Assembly (NCBI GenBank): GCA_018342105.1
Contig: JAFIRS010002575.1
Span: forward strand, 124,001 to 188,000
DNA: 64,000 bases
Origin: Gonioctena quinquepunctata
Taxonomy: Eukaryota; Arthropoda; Insecta; Coleoptera; Chrysomelidae
Direction: 5' to 3'
The notes under the pieces were generated by a model. The model saw only the letters and a list, made by a program, of their open reading frames with translations. It was not told where the DNA came from and searched no databases. Shown here piece by piece: positions 43,893 through 54,639 of this stretch (its first letter is position 1; every line of letters starts with the position of its first letter). Made by a program: the position numbers and the translations under genes.

Positions 43893-44190
43893 AAATATAA
43901 ACAGGATGTTCATAAAATCAGACGTGGAATCATCTGTGACTGAAAAATACATTTTAGTCGCTATCTTCTATCGTTCAAGATAACCTCTTGTGGGGTATTC
44001 ATGTTGAAAAGAGAAACATTCTCAATTGAATATTGAATAGAAATATTTTTCTATAAATTGAAAAATCCACGATGAAAATGGAATTATTTTTTGTGAATGT
44101 CTAACAGAAAACAACTACTTCCTAGGCTGAAGCCACGCTGGACATTGAACTACATCTGATAGATATTCAATTGAGAATGTTTCCCTTTTC
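43893..44190 (+). repeat. Segmental repeat copy B, with MITE M copy 3 (44006-44190)
   Basis: The same flanking text as copy A occurs about 655 bases later, so MITE and flank were duplicated together. The MITE copy here has both inverted ends (GAAACATTCTCAATTGAA and its complement). Confidence 0.8.
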
Positions 44191-44322
44191 AAGTATCGAA
44201 GGAATTCTGAAGGGTATCTTTGAAATTCTGAAGGACGAGGGAAATTATATGGTCTCCACTTATTTCTGAGGCCTCAAATTGATCTGATTATTGATTTCTA
44301 GTCCATTTTGAGCCCTCTATAC

Positions 44323-44590
44323 AATCATATTTTTGTTTTAATGACACACGGTTCCTTGCACTCAATATATTGATGATTTTTTTTCTGTCATTTTGACGAC
44401 CAAACAAATAGCTTTGAGTATCCAGATCATTGAGTCCTCAGTACAATCATTTTTTTTTCGCAACACATGGTTTTTTGCATCCAGTGTACGGATGATTCAA
44501 AATGTTTTTTTGGCCAAAAAAGTCCCCTGCACAACCATATTTCTGTCTTTGTGACACACGGTCCTTTTCACCCAGTATTCTGTTAACTCA
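44323..44590 (+). repeat. Three degenerate tandem units (period ~90-120 bp)
   Basis: CAATCATATTTTTG, CAATCATTTTTTTTTCG and CAACCATATTTCTG each precede an ACACACGGT/ACACATGGT word and a GCA.CCAGT.TA block. The region from 44591 to 45081 has no supported gene. Confidence 0.55.
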
Positions 44591-45081
44591 AAAGATTTTT
44601 TTTAAAACCAAACATAACTGGTATCATGAAATATTCAGAATTAGTTCTTCTCACGAGACTTGATTATATTCATTAAAATATTACTTAGATCGTAAAATAG
44701 TAAGAAGTAGATTCTAAAATAGCATACCTGGAAAAACTTGTTTTCATAACATTATTGATCGTAAAAAACGTTAACCTGGGAGTACCACCAAACATAAAAT
44801 GTTGTCATTACTACAATGATTTCTGATTATTTTCACCATTTTTCTCATATAGTGAAGGACGATTTCAACTTGATTTTTGGTGAAAATCAGACCCCGGCCT
44901 GATTACACTATTAAGTGCATTGTTCTGATGGCTTTCTTTGTGTCTTACCCGGTTACGGGAATTTGTCTATGTGTACTTAAAAAATGTGCTAGTTTGACAG
45001 TAATTGTTACATATTATTTTAGTTATGCTGTTTCGGTTAATTTCTTCAGAAAATATTTCCGAAAAGGCATTTTGATCAATA

Positions 45082-46145
45082 CAAAACTTCTTGACAAAAA
45101 TTTACACAGACGAAATACGGAACAGAAAAGTAAAAAATAAAATAAACCTTCTTAGTCTCAATAACTGAGCTCCTAAATTAATGTAAGTAACTAATTTTGA
45201 GTCGGCCCCAAACAAACAAGCAAATGCATTAGATCAGGCGTAAAATGATGGCATCGAATTGCGCGGTGACATTCTGATAATTTTTCTGAAGTAATTTGAT
45301 GATCTTCGTTGACTGTTCGTTTGGCGCCGACTCAAAATTAGTTTCTTACATTAGTTTAGGAGCTCAGTTATTGAGACTAAGAAGGTTTATTTTATTTTTT
45401 ATTTTTAGTTCCGTATTTCATCGGTTTATTTTTTTGTAAAAAAATTTTTATTTTTCAATTTTTTGTGGCTGAAATATACTAATTACTACCGGTTTGTTTT
45501 TTGATTACTTCCAAAATACTTACTTACCCACCTTACTTCAATTATTACCAGTTAAATAATATGATTATCTACTTTTACTATTTGTTGTAATATAAATTAT
45601 TTTTGTTATTCTGGTTAGTTTATTTCATTACTTCGTGTATCATTCCATCCTCTCATAGAATATAATGATTGTGACGGATGTAGGAGAACAAAAATAATGA
45701 CATTAGCGATCTGTCATTGTCAACTACATATGTGTGCCAATGTTCACAAGTGAAAAATCAATTATTCCCAATTTTTCTACCCGTAAGAGTGGATAATTCC
45801 ATTTGAAATTCAAATATGATCAACTATGAGGTATACCCTATCTAATAAAAAAATAATCATCCAAATCGAAGAACCCAGTACAAAGTTATGCCTGATAGAA
45901 GCGGTTAACGGACCAGAATTCAGAGGGTAAGTGATCAATATCCTTCATTTTGCTACCCTTAGGGGTGAATTTCATCTTTTAAATTCGAATGGAACCAACT
46001 TCCTTCGAAGTTTACCCTATCCACTGAAAATAGAATTGTCGAAATCGGATGCCTCTGTAAAAAGTTATGCGTGATCATACATAAAAAAAAAAAAATATAC
46101 GCGTCGACTAGAGAACCTCCTATTTTTTTTGTTTCGTCGGTTAAA
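45082..46145 (+). mobile_element. ~1-kb element family K, copy 2
   Basis: Co-linear with 16990-17940 and 48785-49837. Inverted arms include CTTCTTAGTCTCAATAACTG and its complement near 45368. The tail has GTGACGGATGTAGGAGAA, TATACCCTATCTAATAAAAA and ends with GTTTCGTCGGTTAA. Confidence 0.8.
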
Positions 46146-46957
46146 AAGGGACTCGTTCGTATATTCGGAAATAGTATACTAGGTTTTGCGACTGTCGAAA
46201 CTATCAATTTAACAAAGAAACCTCAGATGCATATTTGGCAAATATTCTAAAAGACTGGACATACAACATGCGGATGCGGAAAATTGATGGCGAGGACTAT
46301 AAATATTGATTCAAAATTCTAATGCAGAAGAACTCCAATGACTATGGAAGAACCATCAACCCTTACGAAAATGAAGAATATTAAAAAGCAAGGGAAACAT
46401 GAAATTCAAAAAGAAAGGAATTTCAAAAGATTTCGGAAAAGAGAAAGATGAGCTCTACAGCATTATGCTATAACGAAATTAAAAAACCGGTAAACACATG
46501 AGACGCCAGATGACCTGGTGAAAAAGGAATTTCATATATTATCTCATGAACTAGTTTGGAGAGGCGGCGAGGCCACAAATTGCATGATGCATTTAAAAAA
46601 CAAAATCCAGATTCATGCCCGATGAGCCTTTTTAATAAATATATTGACAAGAGGCTAGATGCTCAATATGAACGAATTTTTTTCAATGGGTAATCCCATT
46701 AGCAACACTTAGGCATCAAAAAAGTTGTTCAAGAATGTTCCAGTTGGTAGAAATATGCACTGGTAATTTTTTTTTGGGAACTTACAATTGTTTTACAATA
46801 CATATATGAGTAAAATTACAAATCAGTGTATTGCCAATACAAAAAATAATACAATTCGAGTAATATACCAAGACATGTGAGGAAACCTACTAAGATGAGT
46901 CGTAATTCTACAATCTTCATGTAGTAACCCTACACGTATTCTAATTCTACCGAACTG
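46146..46957. other. No gene recognised
   Basis: 46260-46680 is A/G-rich without motifs. Nothing else is supported. Confidence 0.4.
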
Positions 46958-47880
46958 TTGGTCAGTTTCCAATCAAAAGTTTTTGAAATGTACAAATATT
47001 GTTTGTGACTTGATTTAGTACAATTTTTTGTAGAGTTCCAGAAGTATATTGAAACTTAAATTACTCTGAAGTCATCAAAAATATGCAAATATTTTCAGTA
47101 ATTTTCAATCTCTGACTTGAAAATCACATGATGTATTGTAATTTAACTGAAATTTATCATTTTTATTACGCGTTTTGTGATTTACAAATTTACAAATATT
47201 GTTTCTAATTTGATTTACTACAATTTTTTCAAAATTTCAAAAATATATTAAAACTCAAATAACTCCAAAGTCATTAAGAATTTACAAATATTTTTAGTAT
47301 TTTCACATCTGACTTGAAAATTGAATAATTTATTGTAATTTCACTAACAAAAATATTTTTCTTATGCGTTTTGTAATTTTAACGAACTGTTGGTCGGTTT
47401 CCAGTCAAAAGTTTTTGAAATGTACAAACATTGTTTGTGACTTGATTCAGTACAATTTTCAAGTTCCAAAAATATATTGAAACTGAAATAACTCTGAAGT
47501 TCGAAAATATACAAATATTTTCAGTATTTTTATAACTCTGACTTGAAAATTACATGATGTATTGTAATTTAACTGACATTTTTCTCAAGCGTTTTGTGAT
47601 TTTACCAAACTGTTGGTCAGTTTCCAGTCAAATGTTTTAGAAATTTACAAATATTGTTTGTGATTTGATTTACTACAATTTTTTCAAAATTACAAAAATA
47701 TATTGAAACTCATGTCATCAAAAATTTACAAATATTTTTAGTATTTTCACATCTGACTTGAGAATTGCATAATTTATTGTAATTTCACTAGGAAAAATAT
47801 TTTTCTTATGCGTTTTGTAATTTTAACGAACTGTCGTTGGTCGGTTTCTAGTCAAAAGTTTTAAAATTCACAAACGTGAT
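46958..47880 (+). repeat. AT-rich satellite, ~215-bp monomers
   Basis: CTGTTGGTC(A/G)GTTTCCA recurs at about 46958, 47391, 47607 and 47828. AAATATTTTTAGTATTTTCA and CTGACTTGAAAAT recur between. One monomer (47165-47380) lacks the GGTC block, giving an apparent dimer spacing of 433. No ORF. 47881-48784 shows no gene. Confidence 0.8.
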
Positions 47881-48784
47881 TTGATTCTCTACTCAGATTT
47901 ACACATCAAACGTTGCTAGCTTGTGCGTGTTGGAACTGTCTCCTCTTTTCCCGGCTTTTCGGGACAATCGGCGTTGACAAAGACTAGACAATGCTGCGAT
48001 TTCATTACTTAAAATTACTGTTTAGTGTTACTTGAATTAGTGAAGCGCGTGGTAATTTTACAGCCCACAAAAAGCAACAACTTTTAAATAATACATTTTT
48101 TATAATTTTCATTGTTTAAAATTGTGTTAATAAAAAATCACCTATTTAAATAAGAAGAAGTTAATAATACTTTTGAGACTATTGCTAAAGTAACTGGAAT
48201 AAGTTATTGGTCATAATCAAAGGCCATTTGTTGAAATTGAAAAGAACATGAATTGCTGGTAAGTAATTCAATAATAATTAATTTTCTATTTGATATCTGT
48301 AATTATTCATGGTACTCGCATCTGTAGTCATCTGACCATTTGTTCGCTTCATTTCATCAATGTTTAATGAGAACTAAATTTCATAGTATATTTACGATGC
48401 AATATAGTGAAATTACAAAACATTTTCAATAATTTTTTTTAACAAAATCACATTTGTACTGTAATTTTACTAAACAAATTTCAACAAATTTTACTAAATG
48501 GAGTTGGAATAATTCGTGTAGTAAATTTACAAAACTGAATTTTATTATTACTATATTGTTATGCGTTAAAACTTCCAACGTTTTTTTTTTTTGTAAAATT
48601 ACTATATAAATTTCTAACAGTGCGGTGTCCATGCGGATTACAATTAGAATGGAAAACAATCATTTTAACGGGGTGCTCCTGTGTAAACTTTGGCCAAAAG
48701 TGGAGTAGAAAAAGAACAGTTAATCAAATTAACAGTCCATGCACAACTATACCTTACTTGTAACTTGATGACGAATGAAAAATA

Positions 48785-49837
48785 AAAACTTTTTAACAAA
48801 AAATTAAACCGACGAAATACGGAACTGAGAAGTAAAAAATAAAATAAACCTTCTTAGACTCAACAACTGAGCTCCTAAACTAATGTAAGTAACTAACTTT
48901 GAGTCGGCGCCAAACAAACAAGCAAAATTAGGTAAGGCGTAAAATTATGGCATCGAGTTGCACGGTGACATTCTGATAATTTTTTTGAAGTAATTTAATG
49001 ATCTGCGTTGATTGTTTGTTTGGCACCGACTCAAAATTAGTTACTTACATCAGTTTAGGAGCTTAGTTATTGAGACTAAGAAGGTTTATTTTATTTTTTA
49101 CTTTTCAGTTCCGTATTTCGTCGGTTTAATTTTTTGTTAAGAAGTTTTCATTTTTCAATTTTTTGTGGCTGAAATCTACTAATTACTACCTACTTGCTTT
49201 TGATTACTTCCAAAATACTTACTTACCCACCTTACTTCAACTATTACCAGTTAAATAAAATGATTATCTACTTTAACTATTTGTTGTAATATAAATTATT
49301 TTTGTTGTTCTGGTTAGTTTATTCCATCACTTTGTATATCATTCCATCCTCTGATAGAATATAATAGTTGTGACGGATGTAGGAGAATAAATATAATGAC
49401 ATTAGCGATCTGTCATTGTCAACTACATATGTGTGCCAATGTTCACAAGTGAAAAATAAATTATTCCCTATTTTTCTACCCATAAGGGTGGATAATTCTA
49501 TTCGAAATCCAAATATGATCAACTATGAGGTATACCCTATCTAATAAAAAAAAACATCAAAATCGAAGAACGTAGTACAAAGTTATGCCTGATAGAATCG
49601 GTTAACAGACCAGAATTCAGAGGGTGAGTGATCAACATCCTTCATTTTGCTACCCTTAAGGGTGGATTTTATCTTTAGAATTCAAATGGGCTCAACTTCG
49701 AAGTACACCCTATCTACTGAAAAAAGAATTATCGGAATCGGACCTCTCAATAAAAAGTTATACGTGATCATACATAAAAAAAATACACGTCGACTAGAGA
49801 ATCTCCTCCTTTTTGGTTTCGTCGGTTAACAAAAAAT
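48785..49837 (+). mobile_element. ~1-kb element family K, copy 3
   Basis: This is the best-preserved copy. It runs from TTAACAAAAAATTAAACCGA to TTTCGTCGGTTAACAAAAAA, so the outermost ~18 bases form an inverted repeat. The 5' inverted arms (48803-49140) could form a ~140-bp stem with a loop near AATTAGGTAAGGCG. Confidence 0.85.
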
Positions 49838-49976
49838 GAGATGAGCTGAAATTCATCTCCGGTTACTTTAGCAATGAACCGAGCTATATTTTCATACGTA
49901 ACCCTACTAGCCCCATATTCTGTCAGAACGTTCATAAGAAAGAATAATTAAAAATGTCATTAAGAAATCCAAATTA

Positions 49977-50757
49977 CCGAGCGTCGGGGGCGGTTTGGCA
50001 GCGGCACTATTTTTTTATTGGATACTCTGCCACCTTCAAATTTTGCCAGAGCGTTCTTGAGGGAGAACAATGAGCGATATCATCGAAAATCATTCATAAT
50101 AAAGAATTATGGGGTTAGAGAAAAAAATGACCGAGCATCGGGGACGGGAGGGCCTCAGCAATATTTTTATCAAAGATCCTGTCACCACCATATTTTGTCA
50201 GAGTGTGACGAAGGAAAATAATGCAGGATTCCATCAGCAGAAAAAAATACCCGAGCGTCGGGGGCAGTACAGCTGTGGCAATATTTTTATTAGAGATCCT
50301 GCCACCAACATATTTTGTCAGATCGTTCATGATGGAGAATAATGAAATATTCCATCGAGAGAAAAACAATACTAAGAGTCGGGAGCAGGTTGGCCTCAGC
50401 AATATTTTTATTAGAGTTCCTGCCACCACCATATTTCGTCGGAACATTTATGAGGAAGAATAATGGAGGATTCTATCAAGAGAAAAAAATTACCGAGCGA
50501 CGGGAGCGGGTTGGCTTTAGCAATATTTTCATAAGAGTTCCTGCCACAACCATATTCAGTCAGAGCATTCATGATGAGGAAATATGGAGGATTCCATCGA
50601 GAGAAAAAAATTACCGAGCGTCGGGAGGTTATCCTATTTTTATTAGATATTCTGACAGAACAGAACCAAATTACCCAGCGTTGGAGGCGGGTTGGCCACA
50701 GCAATATTTTTATTTGAGATTCGCTACCATCATATTTCGTCAGAACATTCCTGATTT
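49977..50757 (+). repeat. ~120-bp satellite array, six to seven units
   Basis: Units start near 49977, 50129, 50248, 50371, 50492, 50612 and a short one at 50671, with words ACCGAGCGTCGGG, AGCAATATTTTTATTAGAG and CCTGCCACCACCATATTT. Because 120 is a multiple of three, long frames stay open on both strands (for example repeated NIFIRVPATTIF), but this is periodicity and not evidence for a protein. Confidence 0.9.
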
Positions 50758-51387
50758 CCAGATTCCCAACCCCATACAGATCATCCCGAATATTTGTGAT
50801 TGTGAGTTTTCAATAGCTATGAAAATAGTTAAGATTTAAAACGAAAAACTTGGAGCGCATGCAATAAATAATAGAAGCACGACTTTTTTCAAGCACACCT
50901 ACTCCCTATTCGCAGGACACCTTTATGGGGTTATACGAATTTATGGAGCTAGGATAAATTATAATATACTCTTTAGTATATTTTGAAAACATAGTATCTA
51001 ATTTTTTTATTTGGTGATTTAATTTCTGCTTTATAGTCTTGTGGGTGGGAAATCCTGCAATCTATTTCAAATATCTTGATGGAATGATGACAGAGACATG
51101 CGGCAAATTTTCGGTTTACTTCGATTTTTCTTCACCTGATCATATCTAAAATAGAGAGTTGTTATACCTAGCTATCTACCAATAATATATCAATATATTT
51201 AATTGTTATTTTCTTGAAAATTTGAAACCCGTTGCGAAATTTGTAGGGAACAGATAAACAAATAAGCAGACACACACGAAAGCAAGTTAATATTGCAAGT
51301 CGTCCAGTTCTGAGCTATGTTTAAATTTTCAAGTATCTAGCTCTCGGGAAGTTTGTACCTAACAGACACACGATTAAGCGAGTTATA
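50758..51387. other. No gene recognised
   Basis: AT-rich; a CAGACACACACGAAAG word near 51270 resembles debris common near insect transposons. Nothing is supported. Confidence 0.4.
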
Positions 51388-54065
51388 CAGTGTTCGGCAT
51401 AAAATCCGCATAATATGAAAAACTTATTTATTATTGATTTCTCAAAAAAAAAACATGCATGATAAAAACCTCTGCTTCATCCCAAACCTGAATTGCAAAC
51501 ACCAAAATTGAATTTTATACGACCCTATACGAGGGAGATAGAAAAGCATGGTTTGTTTTCAAAATAATATGATCCTATCACTTTATTTCTCACGGTAGAA
51601 TTCAAATTCATGGGGAAATATTGTTCAAAATCGGATGTTGATCCAGGAATTTGAATCATATTCATATATATTTCAACTTTTTTTTCCATTTTTTGCTCAT
51701 CGCTCTGTACAACATAAGGAATATTATGCTAGACGAATGGTATATTGTTAGATATGATGATATCACTCTCTGAATGTTTTCTCATTTCTCCCTGCCATCG
51801 GAAAATCAATTAATTGAATTATGTGACGGAATTCCACAAAATCTTGCTGCAAATAGTAAATAAAACTGAATTGTCTCCAAGGTATGATGCCAGAATGACA
51901 ATGAATTTATTTTCACAATACAAATAACATTTTTTGAAACAAATATCTATTATGCTTTATTCTACGTGGGGTCCTCCATTCTCACTACACTGCATAGTAC
52001 GGCGGTGCATTGCATCATGAACATTTCTTAGTTTCTGGGGAGCTATTCCCCGAATACAATCCCTGATGGTATTCTCCAAATGACGTATATTTTGAAATGG
52101 TCTCCTTGAATATACCTTCTGTTTGGGATGACCCCATAAGAAAAAATCCAAAAGAGTGAGGTCCGGTGACCGGGCAGGCCAAGCGTTATTGGAATATATT
52201 CCAATCCATCGATTTGGAAATGTTCCGTTTAACCACCTTCTCACTTCTAGCGTAGAATGAACGGATGCTTCGTCTTGTTGAAAATACATTCCAGCTCTCA
52301 TGTCCAGAGGAATATCAAATAATCGGGGAAATACGTCTGCAGCATTCTTAAGTATCTTGCAGAATTCAGTGGTAGTCTGAAAAATACTGGTCCATAAGAA
52401 CTGATTGGGATGACCCCATAAGAAAAAATCCAAAAGAGTGAGGTCCGGTGACCGGGCGGGCCAAGCGTTATTGGAATATCTACCAATCCATCGATTTGCA
52501 TATGTTCCGTTCAACCACCTTCTCACTTCTAGCGTAGAATGAACGGATGCACCGTCTTGTTGAAAATACATTCCAGCTCTCATGTCCAGAGGAATATCAT
52601 CTAAATAATCGGAGAAATACGTCTGCAGCATTCTTAAGTATCTTGCAGAATTCAGTGGTAGTCTGAAAAATACTGGTCCAACAATAATGTCATCAAGAAT
52701 TCCGCACCAGACGTTAACTTTGAAGTGATATTGGTCTCTACATTGTATCCTAAAATGGGGATTATTATCCGCCCAATTCTGTGAGCTGACTACCCCATTT
52801 GATGTGAAGGTTGACTCGTCACTGTAAAGAATTTATTTCGAAAACTGTCTATCATCTTCCATCATAGACTGAAACCAGAAACAGAAATCCAAGAGATTAT
52901 CCGGATCCGGTTTGAATTCATTATTACCTAGAACTAACTCTCCTCATTGATCGATCGGATATACCAAGATTTTCTCCCCTTTGCGATAATGACATTCTTG
53001 GATTTCCAATCGTAGACAGCATAATATTCATAACAGTTTCTTCATTTTCAGTTATCGGTCGTTTATGTGTCACTTTGTATTTTTTCGAAACCGATCCAGA
53101 TTCCCTGAATGTTTTCAAAATTCTTGTAATTGTCGAATTATGAACGTTTTTAAATAATGGCAGTGTCTCTACAAGTATGATAATTGTCACCATGTATCAT
53201 TACAATCTCCACTCTCTCCTGTATACTTAGTCGAGCAGCCATGATTGAATAGAAAAACTACTGAAATTACTCTACACATTTGTGAGTAATTCTTGATGCG
53301 TCAAAAATGGTTTGTTTACAATTAGAAATAAATTTGTTCTCTATCTCAATCATTTACAGTAAAATTCAAAGAACTAAACTATGGAAGCTGGTATTGCTAT
53401 CGAAGTCGAATGTAACAACTTACGATATTTCAAAATTCATTAATAATACGTGAATAAATTTTTCGAGTGGATTAAAACCTTAATTTTGTACGTTGAAAAA
53501 AAAAACTATACCAAAATTGTCATATTTTACAATTCCTGATTGTTTTAAAAAATGTTATTCGTAGTGTGAAAATAAATTCAATTTTATTCTGGTATCATAC
53601 CTTGGAAAAAATTCAGTTTTATTTACTATTTGCAGCAAGATTTTGTGAAAATCCGTCACCTAATTCAATTAATGTGATTTTCCGATGGGAGGGAGATATG
53701 AGAAAACATTCAGAGAGTGATATCATCATATCTAACAATGTACCAATCGTCTAGCATAATATCCCTCATGTTGTACAGGGCGATGAGGAAAAAATGGGAA
53801 AAATTTTAAATATGAAATTGGTCATAGGTGGCTATGATTCGAATTTCTGGATCAACATTCGATTTTGAACAATATTTCCCCATGAATTTGAATTCTACCG
53901 TGAGAAATAAAGTGATGGGATCATATTATTTTGAAAACAAAGCATGCATTTTGGTGTTTGTATTTCAGGTTTGGGATGAAGCAGGGTTTTTTATCACGAA
54001 TGATTTTTTTGAGAAATCGATAATAAAAAGTTTTCCATATGCTGCGAACTTTATGTCGGACACTG
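51388..54065 (-). mobile_element. Tc1/mariner-like element, 2.7 kb, TA duplication
   Basis: Left CAGTGTTCGGCATAAAATCC and right (reversed) CAGTGTCCGACATAAAGTTC lie between TA dinucleotides. The arms share several hundred bases (GATTTCTC, CATCCCAAACCTG, CAAATTCATGGGGAAATATT). The transposase is inside, on the minus strand. Confidence 0.9.
51957..53242 (-). pseudogene. Mariner-type transposase with tandemly duplicated catalytic segment
   Basis: MAARLSIQERVEIVMIHGDN opens the helix-turn-helix region (53242), followed after a shift by NSTITRILKTFRESGSV. The core has ILYSDESTFTSNG (first Asp) and VNVWCGILDD. The 224-residue frame 52631-51957 then holds two successive copies of the block MYFQQDGASVHSTLEVRRWL to WPARSPDLTLLDFFLWG (second copy QQDEAS). 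The DNA copies are 52123-52404 and 52405-52687, period 282, more than 90% alike by eye. The tail ends CSENGGPHVE and a stop. The usual family order has a single such block. Inactive because of other shifts. Confidence 0.85.
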
Positions 54066-54533
54066 TATAATTTAATAAAAACGTGGTGGTAAAATAGCTC
54101 AATATTTAACACTAGTATTAAAAGTTCTTTACTTGTGGTATTTATTTGCATAAATAAATACTTATTATATGACACTGATATTCAAAATAATATATTTGCA
54201 TTCCACCACTACTCACAGAAATTTACTATTTGCAAAACTATTACCTGCACGATGAGTCTGATTTCCTGTGTTCATTCGTGGAATATGAATCACTTATTAT
54301 TAAACGGTCACAAATTTTTGAATGGCATAATATATTTCACAATTTATCTCTTCTAATCACTAGTTCTGCATTTTTCGAGATGCAGATTATCGCACTAGAA
54401 TATTGATGTATATTGAAAGTGTAAGGTACAATGTTCTCCTCGACTATGTACATATATATTTATGGAGCTAGGTTAAGTGGAAGGAGGCATCACTCGCAAA
54501 GTTCGCATTCGGATATATATGTATATATTTATA
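54066..54533. other. No gene recognised
   Basis: AT-rich flank between two mariner-like elements. GGATATATATGTATATATTT precedes the next TA. Confidence 0.4.
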
Positions 54534-54639
54534 CACTGTCCGCCAAAATCTTGGAACCATATGGATTTTTTTTAATTAATAGTCTCTCAGAAAATTTCAT
54601 TTCTCATAAAAGTTGGTGCATTTAATTAGACTAAATACG

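Noticed and set aside
50018..50839. Four overlapping ORFs with VPATTIF repeats as a repeat-protein gene
   Set aside because: They follow the 120-bp satellite period, overlap on both strands, and have no start context or conserved domain.
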